Source of the DNA: Tieghemiomyces parasiticus
Lineage: Eukaryota > Kickxellomycota > Dimargaritomycetes > Dimargaritales > Dimargaritaceae
Length of the DNA stretch: 64,000 nt
Reading direction: 5' to 3'
Assembly: GCA_027575765.1 (NCBI GenBank)
Contig: JANBPT010000159.1
Span: 1 to 64,000, forward strand
The notes under the pieces were generated by a model that was given only the letters and a program-made list of their open reading frames with translations, was not told the origin of the DNA and did no database searches. Within the stretch, counting starts at the first letter, position 1, and each line of letters begins with the position of its first letter. Positions 1 through 11,046 of the stretch are shown here, piece by piece. The position numbers were made by a program, and so were the translations under genes.

Positions 1-1991
1 ACTACACCCCACTTCATTTAATATATCTATAAAAACTCTCACATTTCATGTTACCTAGTAAAATACCAAAAAAAATGTGATGGCATGTAAGGGTTTAACA
101 GGGCTTGAGGGACACTATGAAGAAGGAATCAGTGAATCCTTGTTGCTCTTTATTGGGTTGTGCAAGAACAGGCGTCCTTTAATAGGGATGGCAGTCAAGC
201 ATAAAGCAAAGTAGAATGGTGGTGAAGGGAAAACAGCATGGAGGTTATCATAGGATATTGAATAGGATGGTTAATCAGAGAATATGGAAGTGTAAGGCAG
301 ATCAATAGTAATAATAAGGATATCAGAGAATGAAGAATAAGGAATATGTATTTAGCCATGATAGCATGGTGGACTATAGGTATCCCAAAATGATCATGCA
401 TTGGGGTATGAGGAGGATTGGTAGGCACCTGTAGAAGTGCCCTCATCACAAATGTGTTGTGCTCAGGGCCTAAAATCCCCTTTATTGCTTTATACATTTA
501 GTTTTGATGAATCGACTTTACATTCATTTATCAGGTTTGGACAACCCTTTGACTATTATGCCAAGTGATAGATACCAGACCTGTCACTTTGTTGAAGGAA
601 CCTTCACTAGCTGTCATTCATCCTTATTTGCCAATTAAGCATGTCTTTTGTCGACTATAAAAGGCGCAAACCTTGCTCTACAATAAACAATAACATACAA
701 AACCAATGTTATTGTTTTGACCAAATTTGGCACGTACTTTTTTATTAGCTCCACTTATTACGACGTAATTGAGATTCTGAGCTGCCATTGTTCATAACAA
801 CCATCTGCTGTGGGCCGGTCCACACAACCACAACCCAATATCATTACTCTTTTATCAAGTGCAGTCTATTCTAAAATCAGGTCCGTGTTAGGACAAAAAA
901 GGCTTTATCACTAACAATGGACCCGTTGCCAAATCCGCGCCATTGCTAACAGGAAGTCATCCTGAGTCAACGCTGTCCAACCGATTTCAACCAATCTTTT
1001 ATTCTCAACTATTTAAATTGGCCCAACTGGCGCCTAGCAATAAACGTTAGTTATATTTCGATTTCTGACCTAGTGCCATCTGAACTAGAAGTTTAAACCT
1101 AAAAACCTCCTGTGCGCGCTCGCCGATCGAATTATCCATCTATTTTGACTCTACCGCCTGCTCGCTTGCTGTCCCTTTATTTTCACAGTGTTGTCAATTA
1201 TTATTCTTTTTTATACACGTCTTATGCGTACCGCTCGCATTAAAATTTGTGATGCTAGGCCCTGACGGAGGGGATTCGGTTGGACCATACGCGACGACGG
1301 TCTGGGTCCAATGGTAAATGGGTTCGATATCGGTTTGTTTACTTCGGCGTGAATGTAAATAGTATGGGATCGCGACGGCGTCCCGACTACCAAAATAATT
1401 AAAAGACTGTAATCAAGGCGTATAATAAAATAAATCGAAAAACTAACTGGTGAGCCCTTGCTTAACCGCGCGGGCTTACCTTTATACTTGGGTGCGGGGA
1501 AAGGATCTACATCCCCTAGCAAAGCGCGCGTAACCTTAAACCTTAGTCCTGCCTTTCCCTCTAGAGGGGATTGGCGGTGGTTTACGCCTTTCGGGTATTG
1601 ACGTGCCCGTCAGATGCCTTCAAGATGTAAATCCAGTGTCGGCTCCACAAATATTTTGTGCCTTGTTAATTAACGGAATCGAGTTGGAATAATAAAGGAT
1701 TTTAAAAAGGTATGGTTTTTCAGGAAAAATAGGTGTCAATTTATTACTAGGCGCGACAGGAACAATATATATACTAAAGAATAGACTACTGTTGGATGGT
1801 GGAGCCTACTGTCAATGGGGTTGTCATCATATTACCACCATCGGCAGTAGCTAGCGCGAACAAGCAAAAAGAATACCCTTCCGGCGTCCACATCCGGTGG
1901 CCACTGGAGCTAACGAAATATCGGAAACAAATGAACCAAGCTCAGGTACCCGGCTAATAGCGTAATAACTCTGGCGTACAACAAAATCATG
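1..1991. other. Gene-free AT-rich stretch
   Basis: No supportable gene. The first 900 bases are richer in A+T than the rest of the window. Promoter-like signals lie at 656-664 (TATAAAAGG) and a poly(A)-like AATAAA at 682-687, an arrangement seen in LTRs, but no second LTR, target duplication or retroelement coding sequence was found. Short open frames around 195-497 and 1211-1522 show no family features. Confidence 0.5.
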
Positions 1992-2075
1992 GGTCAGATG
2001 GCCGAGCGGTCTAAGGCGCTACGTTCAGGTCGTAGTCTACTCTTGTAGGCGTGGGTTCGAATCCCACTCTGACCA
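1992..2075 (+). tRNA. tRNA-Leu (anticodon CAG)
   Basis: The acceptor stem GGTCAGA pairs with TCTGACC at 2068-2074 and A2075 is the discriminator base. The D arm begins TGGCCGAGCGG, as in leucine tRNAs. The anticodon stem CTACG/CGTAG closes the loop TTCAGGT, giving anticodon CAG, which reads CUG. A long variable arm follows, as expected for a class II tRNA, and the T arm carries GGTTCGAATCC. There is no intron and CCA is not encoded. If CUG were reassigned, as in some yeasts, a tRNA-Ser-like body would be expected; the body here is of leucine type. Confidence 0.96.
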
Positions 2076-2078
2076 AAG

Positions 2079-2092
2079 TTTTGTATATTTTT
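2079..2092 (+). terminator. RNA polymerase III terminator of tRNA-Leu
   Basis: Four Ts begin four bases after the tRNA discriminator and a run of five Ts follows at 2088-2092. This is the usual pol III termination signal. Confidence 0.7.
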
Positions 2093-4135
2093 CTTTACAA
2101 CTCGGCATTGTAACCAACGGCTGCAACTTTTAATTTTGGGTTAGGCCTCTACGGTACGCCTGGTGACCTGTTGTAAGAGTGACATTGATATAAGTAGGAC
2201 ACCAACGTAAGAGAAACCATTCTACATATCGCTTAGTTTTCAACGTCCACTTATAACTCATTTCCCCGCCTCTGTAGTAAAAGCTGTTAACTGTCAATGT
2301 GCGACAGCGATTATTTCATGATCAGAAACGTTATATCGGACAACCTCTTACTTCATACTCGAGATGTTTTCCTTCATTAGATAGAACGCATTGCCCAGCA
2401 CCTAACTATCTAGCCGGCGTAGGGGTCGCGCAGCCTTATCATTGAACTTTCTCAATTATCAATATAGAAACCCCGTGGTTTGCGATCTAGACAATGTAGC
2501 TTTAGGGCTTCAACTTTCCCCTGCGGGCGGGACTGTGAGAGCGGTAACATATACCAGGTGTATTGCTAATCAGGCCATACCTATATGAGGCAAGTGTATC
2601 CGACTTGAGAACGGGTAAGACCAACCATTGCCCTGTGGAGAACCAAATGGGGTTTCCTCCCGCTGTGGACGGGTGGACCTTGGTGACGCCCTCCTCTATC
2701 TGCGCATCCGTGGGCGAAAGTGGACGTTGGTACTCTGAGTTTCGCAGTGCGCCTTGCGGGCCATCTTCCCGAACGGTCGCACAATGACGCCCAAACGGGG
2801 TTACACCCGGACCAAACCATTGTCCCGCGGTTGGCCGGCTCGGCAAGCCACCCTAATACGTCCTTCCAGTCGCGGCTGCTGGCAATGGGCACACAGGCGG
2901 GAATGCCAAGCCTTCTCTCGTCTCCTCCGTACTGCACGCTGCTAAATCTGTCCTTTGGAATGGGTGGAAATAATGATATAAAAAAATAGGATCATGAATC
3001 AGACGGGTGATTAGTAGCCAGGGGTGATGGAATGGGAGTGGGGGAAAAACGGAATGGAACGTTCGGGGGTTTATTGTTTGACCGAGTCAGCTCGTGAGGG
3101 ATCACCTTGGCATCATGCGGCCCGAAGTGGCTCACGGCTTGGCAGGCAGAACGGGTTGTCTTCTTCCGTTACCTGACGGCACCTTTGCAGGGACCCGCGC
3201 TACGACGCGTAGCCAGGTCTTTTGTTTGGGGGTAAGGCGGGTCTGTTTGGTCGCGTCGGCGTACCCTGGACAAGACCAATCCATCTCTCGTCCCGCCGCC
3301 TTCTATATAACCCCCCTCCGGGCGCGTCCCATGCGATCCAGGCAAAATTCTTGTCCATACCTTTAATCTCCCCACCACCTACTTTCCGGTTCCTTTACAA
3401 CGGTGACCCCTGGGTCCCTCTAACGCGCCTGCACCAACCTCCCCCCGCGCTGCCGTCCCTGGTCTGTCAACCCTTATTGTCCCTGCCCCCACCGTGGCTG
3501 AGATCTCCCTCGTCATTATCCTGCGGGTATTCACTGCATAACCCCCCTGGCCCCAACACTCGCCAGTTCCCTTTACCACTGTTGAGTCTCGCTACACCCT
3601 GGAGCGTCCACTTGAACCTTTGTGTGGCCGGCCAACTCACCTGGTTAACCCAGTCCCAACCGCTAGCCTGCCTTGCGCCTAGTTTAGGAAAGCCCCCGAC
3701 CACTCGGGTACCACCGACCTTCCGTCTACCGTACGGCTGCCGTCCCATTTAACCGTAGGCCGTTGTCCCGCTTCCGGTCGTCCCGTGCGCTCCTTGACTT
3801 TGTTCTACTTCCCCCTCCCCTTCTCCCTGTCGTGATTACCGGCCCATTTAATTTCACCTTTACTAGCCTTCCGGCCTCAAACTACCGTCTGCTCCTCCGC
3901 CCCCGGCCCATCCTCTTTAAAACCCCGCTGGACCCTCCCCTCCCGTCAGCATTTCCAAATTTTCCATATTCCTACTGGTTCGTGTCAGCCCTCTCGGTGT
4001 TTACTGCTCTCCCGTTTTTGCTTCGGCCTTTTTGCTTAGTTCCCGCTCCCCGGTACAAGCCTCTGTGCACTTAAGCCCGCACGGTACCGCTACCCATCTT
4101 CCGTCCGTGTGTGTCCGTGCATCTCCCACTCCGCC
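2093..4135. other. Intergenic stretch
   Basis: Several open frames overlap on both strands around 2500-3750, but none starts in a convincing context or shows a motif. Frames in this GC-rich DNA are long by composition. The last 800 bases are pyrimidine-rich and probably contain the promoter of the downstream membrane protein gene. Confidence 0.5.
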
Positions 4136-4909
4136 ATGCTCCATCTGTCCGCGATGGGCTCCCCAAAATTAGGGGCGGCCGCCACTCGGTTCTGGCTCTT
4201 CGCCGTGGGCGTGCTGAGTTGCTTCGCCGCCACCTGGGCCCAGGAAACCACCAGCAGCGGGTACCACCTCTTCGCCCAGGACATTATCGCCGGTATCATC
4301 CTGATTATCGTCGGATTCCTGTTCTGCTTCTTTGGTCGCCGTCTGTTCAAGGTCGTGCTCTTCCTGGCCGGTTTCTGTGTGTTCGCTCTCCTCGTCCTGC
4401 TGGCCTGCTACCGTATCCGACCCCCGACCGAGGACGAGACCACACGGGCCATCCTCTACTACGTGGCGGCCGTCATTGGTGGTGTCTTTGGTGGTGTCCT
4501 GAGCATGTGTTTCTGGTTCGTCGGTCTGGCCCTCATCGGTGCCCTGGGCGGCTTCACCCTAGCTGTCTGGCTGCTTTCGTTGCGCAGCGGTGGCCTAATC
4601 ACCAGCACCTGGGGCCAGGTCTTGCTTGTCGTCCTGCTTGTGCTCGCCGGCATGATTGCCATCTTCTTCCTCGAGAAGCACATTCTCATTATCGCCACCG
4701 CCCTCTGGGGGGCCTACGCCATGATGGTTGGTATTGATTCCTTCGCCCACACCGGCTTCCGTGAACAGCTCAGCGAATTCTTTGACGGCGACACCGCCTC
4801 CGTGTACAATACCAACGCCAAGGTCTACGCTATGATTGGTTCCACCATCGCCCTCGCCCTCATTGGCGCCATCGTGCAGTACCGCAGCTTCACCGGCCGT
4901 CACCGTTAA
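4136..4909 (+). CDS. TMEM198/TM7S3-like (DUF4203) multi-pass membrane protein
   Basis: A 257-residue membrane protein. A signal peptide is visible at about residues 14-33, ending near TWAQ. About seven hydrophobic segments follow: one close after the signal (DIIAGIILIIVGFLFCFF), then FKVVLFLAGFCVFALLVLL, two glycine-rich helices in the region VAAVIGGVFGG to ALIGALGGF, VLLVVLLVLAGMIAIFF, ILIIATALWGAYAM, and a last helix before the basic tail GRHR. The glycine-rich helix pattern and helix count match the TMEM198/TM7S3-like domain of fungi and animals, whose biochemical role in fungi is unknown. Start: the frame opens at GTG 4109, but the first ATG is 4136 in a GCCATGC context; ATG 4154 is an alternative that still leaves a signal peptide. 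Single exon, with an AATAAA about 205 bases past the stop. Confidence 0.82.
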   Translation: MLHLSAMGSPKLGAAATRFWLFAVGVLSCFAATWAQETTSSGYHLFAQDIIAGIILIIVGFLFCFFGRRLFKVVLFLAGFCVFALLVLLACYRIRPPTEDETTRAILYYVAAVIGGVFGGVLSMCFWFVGLALIGALGGFTLAVWLLSLRSGGLITSTWGQVLLVVLLVLAGMIAIFFLEKHILIIATALWGAYAMMVGIDSFAHTGFREQLSEFFDGDTASVYNTNAKVYAMIGSTIALALIGAIVQYRSFTGRHR

Positions 4910-5359
4910 ACAGTAGCGGTGGTCGTCGAGTACCTCTATCTTCCATCGGGTTTCCCGCCGATGTCATTGTTTCGACCTGTATTATGTAACTACTCTCTTC
5001 CTTTTTCCAAAGCAAAAATTGGCCAATATTTCGCAGCACGCCTCGGCCATGGGTTTCCTTGTGTCATTTTTTATCCACTCCAGCTTGGGGTTCGTCTTCA
5101 GGCACCGGTTTCCAATAAACCGCACTCTTGCCTCCCTTCCCTCCTATAATCATGCCGTACACTTTACTGTAACGAGGTGATTCGGACCTTAAGCTCCTGT
5201 TAGAGTGAATTGCGTTGGCCTTGTTTTAGCAGGGACGTCGCGTCGACTGGGACTTAATCCCTGATTTGGTTTATTGCTGGATGTCCCAAGGGGCGCTCTC
5301 GCTTAGCTACTGGGACTGGATGTATTTCATTTCAAACGCCCCGCGACCCCCCCCAACAC
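4910..5359. other. Short intergenic region between convergent genes
   Basis: It lies between the 3' ends of two convergent genes. Besides the AATAAA at 5114-5119 no structured element was seen. Confidence 0.5.
5114..5119 (+). promoter_or_regulatory. Poly(A) signal candidate
   Basis: AATAAA 205 bases downstream of the stop of the TMEM198-like gene. The hexamer alone is weak evidence. Confidence 0.35.
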
Positions 5360-6127
5360 TTATATATGCACACTCCCCACCGACGACCGCGGCGAACTAC
5401 CGGCGCCGGCCAATCCATGGAGCTTCCAACGTGAACTCCAATCCTGCCCCTCAGGCCAACCCAGGCTGGTGACCACGGGATAAATGAGGCCGCCGTGGCA
5501 CACTGATAAGACTTCCTGCAGCGCACGCAACTGGTCCATTTCCTCCTCGTACCGGTGTCTAGCCCTATCCCGTGACTCGTCCCCTTGCGGCACGGGCTGC
5601 TTGACGTCGAACCGAAAATACACCCGGGGTTCATCCTGCAGGCTTTCAAATTCAAGTTGCTGCTGGATAAAATCCATGTCATTAGCACTAGTGAGCACGA
5701 TCGGATGGAACCGACTGGCCTTTGGAGGTAGCCAGACCGCCAAGTGGTTATGGCCGAACCTGTCGACCTTGTCGCGCAGGTAGCTATGGCCCTTCGTATC
5801 GCCCTCGCGGGCAGCGGTAAGAGCTTTGGCCCAGGTACTGACGGCCCATTGCGTCCGTGGGTCGGCGGGGAGCTCCGGTTGAGTGGCCGTGGTGGTTGGG
5901 ATAAGGCTGTGGAAGGCTTGGGTGAATAGGCTGTACTTAGAGGCCTTGGTAAAAAATGCCCGGCAGTAAGCAGGACGACGGGAAGTATACCGTGCTGGCG
6001 AAGCCGTACCGGCAGCGGATGGGCAGACAGGCGACAGCGTGGACTCCGCAGAGTAGACGCTCGGAGCGGCCAGCGCTGCGCTGGCGATTGAGACGGCGAC
6101 CGTGAGGGTAGCGGCGGGGATTTTCAT
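5360..6127 (-). CDS. Secreted protein of unknown function
   Basis: A 255-residue protein beginning MKIPAATLTVAVSIASAALA, a clear signal peptide with a likely cut before APSVYS. I do not recognise a family. The mature part has a Ser/Thr/Ala-rich stretch to about residue 45, then a denser region with aromatic and charged residues including FGHNHLAVWLPP, VLTSANDMDFIQQQLEFE and RVYFRFDVKQPVP, and an amphipathic helix RYEEEMDQLRALQEVL. The end of the frame (from WSSRWKLHG on) looks less protein-like, so a missed 3' intron is possible. The frame opens upstream at TTG, but ATG 6127 sits in a CCACCATGA context and a TATAAAGGG lies about 120 bases upstream, which supports this start. Probably an extracellular or vacuolar protein. 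Confidence 0.7.
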   Translation of the reverse strand: MKIPAATLTVAVSIASAALAAPSVYSAESTLSPVCPSAAGTASPARYTSRRPAYCRAFFTKASKYSLFTQAFHSLIPTTTATQPELPADPRTQWAVSTWAKALTAAREGDTKGHSYLRDKVDRFGHNHLAVWLPPKASRFHPIVLTSANDMDFIQQQLEFESLQDEPRVYFRFDVKQPVPQGDESRDRARHRYEEEMDQLRALQEVLSVCHGGLIYPVVTSLGWPEGQDWSSRWKLHGLAGAGSSPRSSVGSVHI

Positions 6128-7292
6128 GGTGGTGGACAATGGGATACTGCTGGACAGAGTGGTGGCAAGAGCTCAGGACTGAGTCCCTAGAATGTGATCA
6201 CGAAGTGTGTGATGCTATGTGGCAGCCCCGTGAAGCGGTGGAATATCCCTTTATAGCAAAACAAGGCCGCGAGCCAAGCCGTCTGGTGAGCCTTCGGGGT
6301 CAGTGGGAATCGGGGTAGGGGACCAGCGTATGCTGAGGCACCATGGTCGGCCTGAACTGTCGCCACAAGCTGGTCGCTGCTGGCCTGCTATAGTGTGGCT
6401 ATCCCCTCCCCCTTCCGTATGACAGCTACGTCGGCTGGAAACATAATCCGAACTGTCGAGAAACTCGTTGGTGTCATGACAAGAGGTTGAAATCAACCGA
6501 CTCCTAGCACCAGAAGCAAGGATAGGCCGATTACCGGCCGGGAAAAAGGGCCGGTTAGTCACGAAAACAGCGGGCTATCCAATAAAAAGTGTGTCGTCTA
6601 TCTGAGCGGCCACCTGCGATGTTATCGCCTGTGGGACGTACGCTGCCACCCGTACAACACCAATGCCAGAAGTATTCGGTCATTCAAGGACCAGAACCAT
6701 CCGCCCACCCATATTTCATCGTACCCACCGTCCTTATGTATGGAAAAACAAGCTCTCTTCCTCCCATTTGCATTGCTCCTCTCTACTGTGGTTGTTCCGG
6801 TAGTCGGCGTGAAGGGTAAAAGGGAGCGGGTTTGATCGGGAACCTGGTCGCCACAGCCTCCTTCCTTAATCGAACGGTTCCGTGTTACCCAACATAGGTG
6901 GAAGCGGGCACTGACGGGACGATGCATCCGAGTACACATTAACATTGAAGGGGAGGGGGCACTGGTACCGTCCATGTACGACGGAAAGTTGCGTTGAGCA
7001 AAGGTGGTAAGGAGAGGGCACCTATAGAGGGCTGTGGCGAGGGCGGCCTATGGCCCTGGAATCGCCCACCTGGCCACTTAAAGCCCAACTTGACGCGTAC
7101 GTTGGTCTACTTTCGGCACCACTCTGGACTGCATCCTTTACCATTTAACGGTGCATCGTATGCGGAAGTACTCGCCTTCAATAAACCAAAAGGCGGCGGC
7201 TAACCAGTCGTGGGTGACACCACGGTCGTTCAAATCACAAGCTTTTTTGGACTCTTTTTTTTTAATGTTGTCGGGCCAGATTGTATGGTCCA
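6128..7292. other. Intergenic stretch
   Basis: It holds the promoter of the secreted-protein gene at its left edge and the 3' flank of RAD14 at its right. Short open frames at 6251-6562 and 6622-6975 (minus) show no motif. Confidence 0.5.
6247..6255 (-). promoter_or_regulatory. TATA box of the secreted-protein gene
   Basis: TATAAAGGG on the minus strand, about 120 bases upstream of ATG 6127. Spacing and sequence fit a core promoter. Confidence 0.5.
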
Positions 7293-9017
7293 CTAAAACT
7301 CTTCCACCTCCACCTTAATCCCGCACGTCTGGCACACCTTAGTTGTAATGCCCGTCTCGGGATCCTCCTCCGTCTTGCCGTATTCGTGCTCGTGCTTGGC
7401 GTCGTAATCCCGCTTCTGCCAAATGCTGGTGCGCGTCCGGTTCCGTAGCTCTGGAAAAGTGTCATCGGCGGGTGTGAAGGTATAGAACGTAAGGGGAGTG
7501 AGCGTATAGGTCTTGTGAGGGGCAACAAAGGCTGGGTAACATGACCGGCCACGCGCGGTGATTCAGCCTGATATAGTCACCAAGACAGTCTGGGTGGACC
7601 GAAACTTACCCCGTAGGCTGGCCTGGAACTTCTTAGCCTTGCGCGTTTTCTTCTCCTCCGCCCGGCGTTGATATTCCTGATCCAGTGCCTCCTCGCTACC
7701 CCACCGTCTGAAGGCGTAGGCCTCAACCTGCCGATCAAAAATGGACGCACCGACAGGCAAGAGTGGCAGGCGGCAACGTACAGATAGATTAACCTCCCAT
7801 TCTGGGGACTATACAGGCCTTGTATATTTGCAATTGGTGCATCAGGGAACATGGATATATGTTGAATAGGAGCCAGAGGGGGGGGCGAACCTACCTGCTC
7901 GCGAACGTAGAGCATCATGTTGTTCCAGGTTGCCTTACGTGGGTTGGGCTTCTCCCAGCACCGCAAGATCTCACGGTCGCGAAGTTCCTCTGCAACACAG
8001 TATCGGGACAGGCGTGTGAACGGTTGTCATATTACGTTAAACCTCCGCTTCCTCAACTCAGGTAAGGTTTTTACCAACTCTTTACCGTCGCCAGTGTCAC
8101 TATTTCATATAGGGCCTTGTCATTACTTACCATCCGTTAATAAGTAGTCCTATCAGTAAATGGAACATGTGAGGAAGGTTGAGGTGGACGATTAGTGTTC
8201 AAGCGTCAACGTCGCTCAATCTGCTGAGTACACTCTTAAAACCGTACGGTCCGCCGCACCAATCCTAGATAAGCTGCCAAGGGAAGATCCGAAATCGACT
8301 CCTTCAACTATACCCATGCGGCTTACCTCTTTGGCCTCAGTTTTGGTGATCAAACTGTACTTATCCGGGTTATTTCGCTTACAGTCCCGGCAGACTGTAA
8401 TATCGAACATTTTAAAAAAGATAGCGTCCAGGTCCATCGAACCGCACTCGCGGCACTTGGGGTTGAGGGTCGGGTCAGCATTCAGCGCTGGAAACGGTCA
8501 ACGAAGGGGTCGGGAATATACGAAATAAGTGTCCGTTAGAATGAAGAGGGGGGAATGTTCTACGCCGTGTGGAGCTCTGTTAGTGGTTCAAACCCTCCGC
8601 GGTAAATACGAAATGGAACCACTTACGTAGGTCGTCGATCAAAATCTTTTCGGTAGGCCGGTTGCGGGCGAGGGCCGCATCGTCTGGGTCAGGGGCGTCG
8701 GGTATAATGAACCCGCCCCGGCTGTCGACCATGTTGGTTAGGTCGTACTCGCAGTAGCCCGAGGAGAGCGCGCTGGCCCCGCGCCCGTTATTACGCCGGG
8801 GCCGTTTCCGGGGGCCGGCTTCATCGTGGGCATTGCCTGCGGCCGGGGCGGGTGATTTCGAGGAGAGGGGCGTCGGGCCGTCCCTAGTGGTAGAGGGAGC
8901 GGAGGTTTGGGCTAATTTGGCTTGCGCCTTGCGACGGTTTTCCGAAATGCGTTCGCGCTGCTCGGTAGTTAAGCCGGAGGACGGCGGCTGCGAGCCTCTT
9001 ATCGTTTGGTCCGCCAT
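7293..9017 (-). CDS. RAD14: XPA/Rad14 nucleotide excision repair protein, five exons
   Basis: The damage-verification scaffold of nucleotide excision repair, acting in the nucleus with TFIIH, RPA and the Rad1-Rad10 nuclease. Deduced exons (minus strand): 9017-8627, 8487-8327, 7987-7895, 7727-7610, 7531-7293; phases agree and give 333 residues. An NLS-like RKRPRR lies at 70-75. YCEYDLTNMVDSRGGF follows, whose GGF is the ERCC1/Rad10-contact motif of XPA. The zinc finger is C142-x2-C145-x17-C163-x2-C166, exactly the XPA spacing, followed by SLITKTEAKE and then EKPNPRKATWNNMMLY and FRRWGSEEALDQEYQRR of the DNA-binding domain. The protein ends with a CxxC (321, 324), as in XPA. Introns begin GTAAGT, GTAAGC, GTAGGT and GTAAGT. 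The exon 2/3 join is uncertain: exon 3 may start at 7989 with a different donor, and the family's YLLTD segment is missing. Identification is firm. Confidence 0.93.
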
Positions 9018-9447
9018 ACCTGGGGGGCACCTGAGGTCGTGGGCGAATGCGGCAAGGTGAGTCTAATAAGTATGACTTACACCTAGGATATCGGTTATAG
9101 GATGAAGAGGCTAGGTAGAGTATTGGGGAATGAAGAAGCAGACCTGAAGCGAGAAGCGTAGCAATGTAAAGAATGAGGGGGCGCCGTCGTCATGAAAGAA
9201 GGACGAGTAGGATAAAAATGTCCGCCCTACCGCAGCAGAGCGTAGCCAAGCATTGGCTGAAGGAGGCCGTGCGCCTTTAAAATTGTCACCACCACCCTTC
9301 CGGGCCAGCATACTGGTCGCCCTGAACCTCAACCAACGTAATCCTTCCCAGGAAACTTCACAAAATCATGATTATATTGCCAAAGGGGGCGAAGATAAGA
9401 AAAGACAGCGGTTAGGTAAACCCCTCTCCGTTGGTCACGATAAGTTA
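9018..9447. other. RAD14 upstream region
   Basis: Nothing beyond short shadow frames. It contains the RAD14 promoter and the 3' flank of the next minus-strand gene, plus a G10 run near 9450. Confidence 0.45.
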
Positions 9448-11046
9448 CTAGGGGGGGGGGCTTGGTGACGACTGACCAAGCACTGCCAGAGCGCTGGGGT
9501 CCCCATGGGGGCTAAGGTGCCAGCCGACACTTGGCAACACCACACTACATACTTCGCTAACATACTCAACGCGACACACTGCACCGGTAGCCAAAATTTC
9601 ATCACCAGTGCCATCCGGCCTACGGGCTCCTCCCACAGGGACCAACCCGAAGAATGGCACGACGAATTGATAAGTGGTTTCCAGTAGTACGAGGTCACGT
9701 TGGACAGTGCTGCGATGCAGGCGTATCATATCTTCTATCGCCTGGTGATAACGATGGCCATATTGGCGGCAAGACTCGGTGAGGTGACGGTGCCTGGCAG
9801 CTGCGTAGGCGGTAAAGAGCTGCCTTGCCTTAACCAACGGGCGGTTATTGTTGGGAATGACTGCCGCGCATTTGGCCAAGCAGGTGAGCTCCAATGGGAA
9901 CCCTCCGGTAAGTTTCCGCATATTCTTTTCAGTATCCCCGCGATCGTACAGCGCCGGCCAGTTTACCGCTGGGAGGATAGGCCCTAGGAATTTCGTGATC
10001 TCGTCACGGCTGAGCGTCGTGGAGAACCGATAGTGAACGGCGTAAGGTGGGTACCAGGTTTCTCGGTGGGCGCATTGGGCTGAGAAGCCCAGCACTACGG
10101 TGCCGCCGATCTTGGAGCACATTTTGAATAGACCAGAAAGGGGAACTGCAAGAGTGTCAGTTACGTTCTGGCGGATGTTGTCAACCACAACGACCAACCG
10201 GTTGTCTCCAGCTTGCAACTGGTAGACCAGAACCTGGTAAAACTCAGCGAAGTGTCGCGCCAGGCGCTTCTGGCAACTGCGTTTAGTGGAGGCTGTCGGC
10301 TGGTCAATACTCTCCGCAGCGCGCGATTCGCTCAATAGGCGATAGAGAATAGCACGCGCCTCGCGTATATCACCAAAAGCTACCATAAGGTGGAGGGCCA
10401 TCATAAAGTAGATTGGGTGGCGACAATTCACTTGATCTAGGTCACTGAAGTCCGGAATATAGACCACCTTATGGTCCGGGCTCCTCCGCAGGTAGGTTTG
10501 GGCAGCCATCAGAAAGTGACTGAGGCCGTTACCGTATGCGGGATGGATGCAAACACGCAGGGGTTGTCGTTCTACAAGGCGTTCATCGCGTGGCAGGTCA
10601 GGGGCTAGCGGGCGGTTGCGAAAAAGGACTCGCTTGAATGTCATCCAAGCGCTGTGGCGGTAAAAGGTGCAGAAGCCATCAGGGGTGGGGCTATCAGTGC
10701 AGCCATAAGGGGTGGCAAAGTCAGTAAAGCCAGCACTCTCAGGCCGGACAGGATAGCGGGGCAGGTAGGTCCAGCCACTCTCCCCCGGACAAAGATGTGC
10801 GGCACACTCACGCCCGTACTCTTGGCATTCTTCAGCAAATGTGATCAACTCTGTTGGATGGGAACGGGCAATACGTATAGAATGGGCGGAAACTCGATTA
10901 TTATAAGCGGCGTGAGGACTTTATACAAGACCACAATCATAGCTGCAACGTTGCCTGATTGATTCTGGGCAGTGTCCGCTAAAGTACTTACTTGACATGA
11001 ACTGAGGTTTACTCTCAGTAAGATTTTCTATCAGCGTATCGGACAT
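9448..11046 (-). CDS. CRN-like NTPase-fold protein with degenerate P-loop, copy A
   Basis: Two exons deduced: 11046-10992 (starts MSDTLIENLTESK, donor A|GTAAGT) and 10850-9448 (acceptor AACAG), giving 485 residues. The long frame alone begins at TTG 10848, so the upstream exon is needed; the join gives codon AAG. Residues 121-132 read HPAYGNGLSHFL, in the place and style of a Walker A loop but with leucine where lysine should be. VVYIPDFSDLD follows about 15 residues later, and VVVVDNI (D242) resembles Walker B. This order matches the NTPase region of Crinkler-type (CRN/CR) proteins of fungi and oomycetes, as far as I can judge by eye. It is about 35% similar to the gene at 12191-13927. No signal peptide is seen. 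Function unknown; with the lysine lost, ATP hydrolysis is doubtful. The C-terminus runs into a C10 tract, so its last residues could be affected by a sequencing error. Confidence 0.75.

Noticed and set aside
2502..3752. Several overlapping open frames on both strands
   Set aside because: They overlap in all frames, lack good starts and motifs, and are expected by chance in GC-rich DNA.
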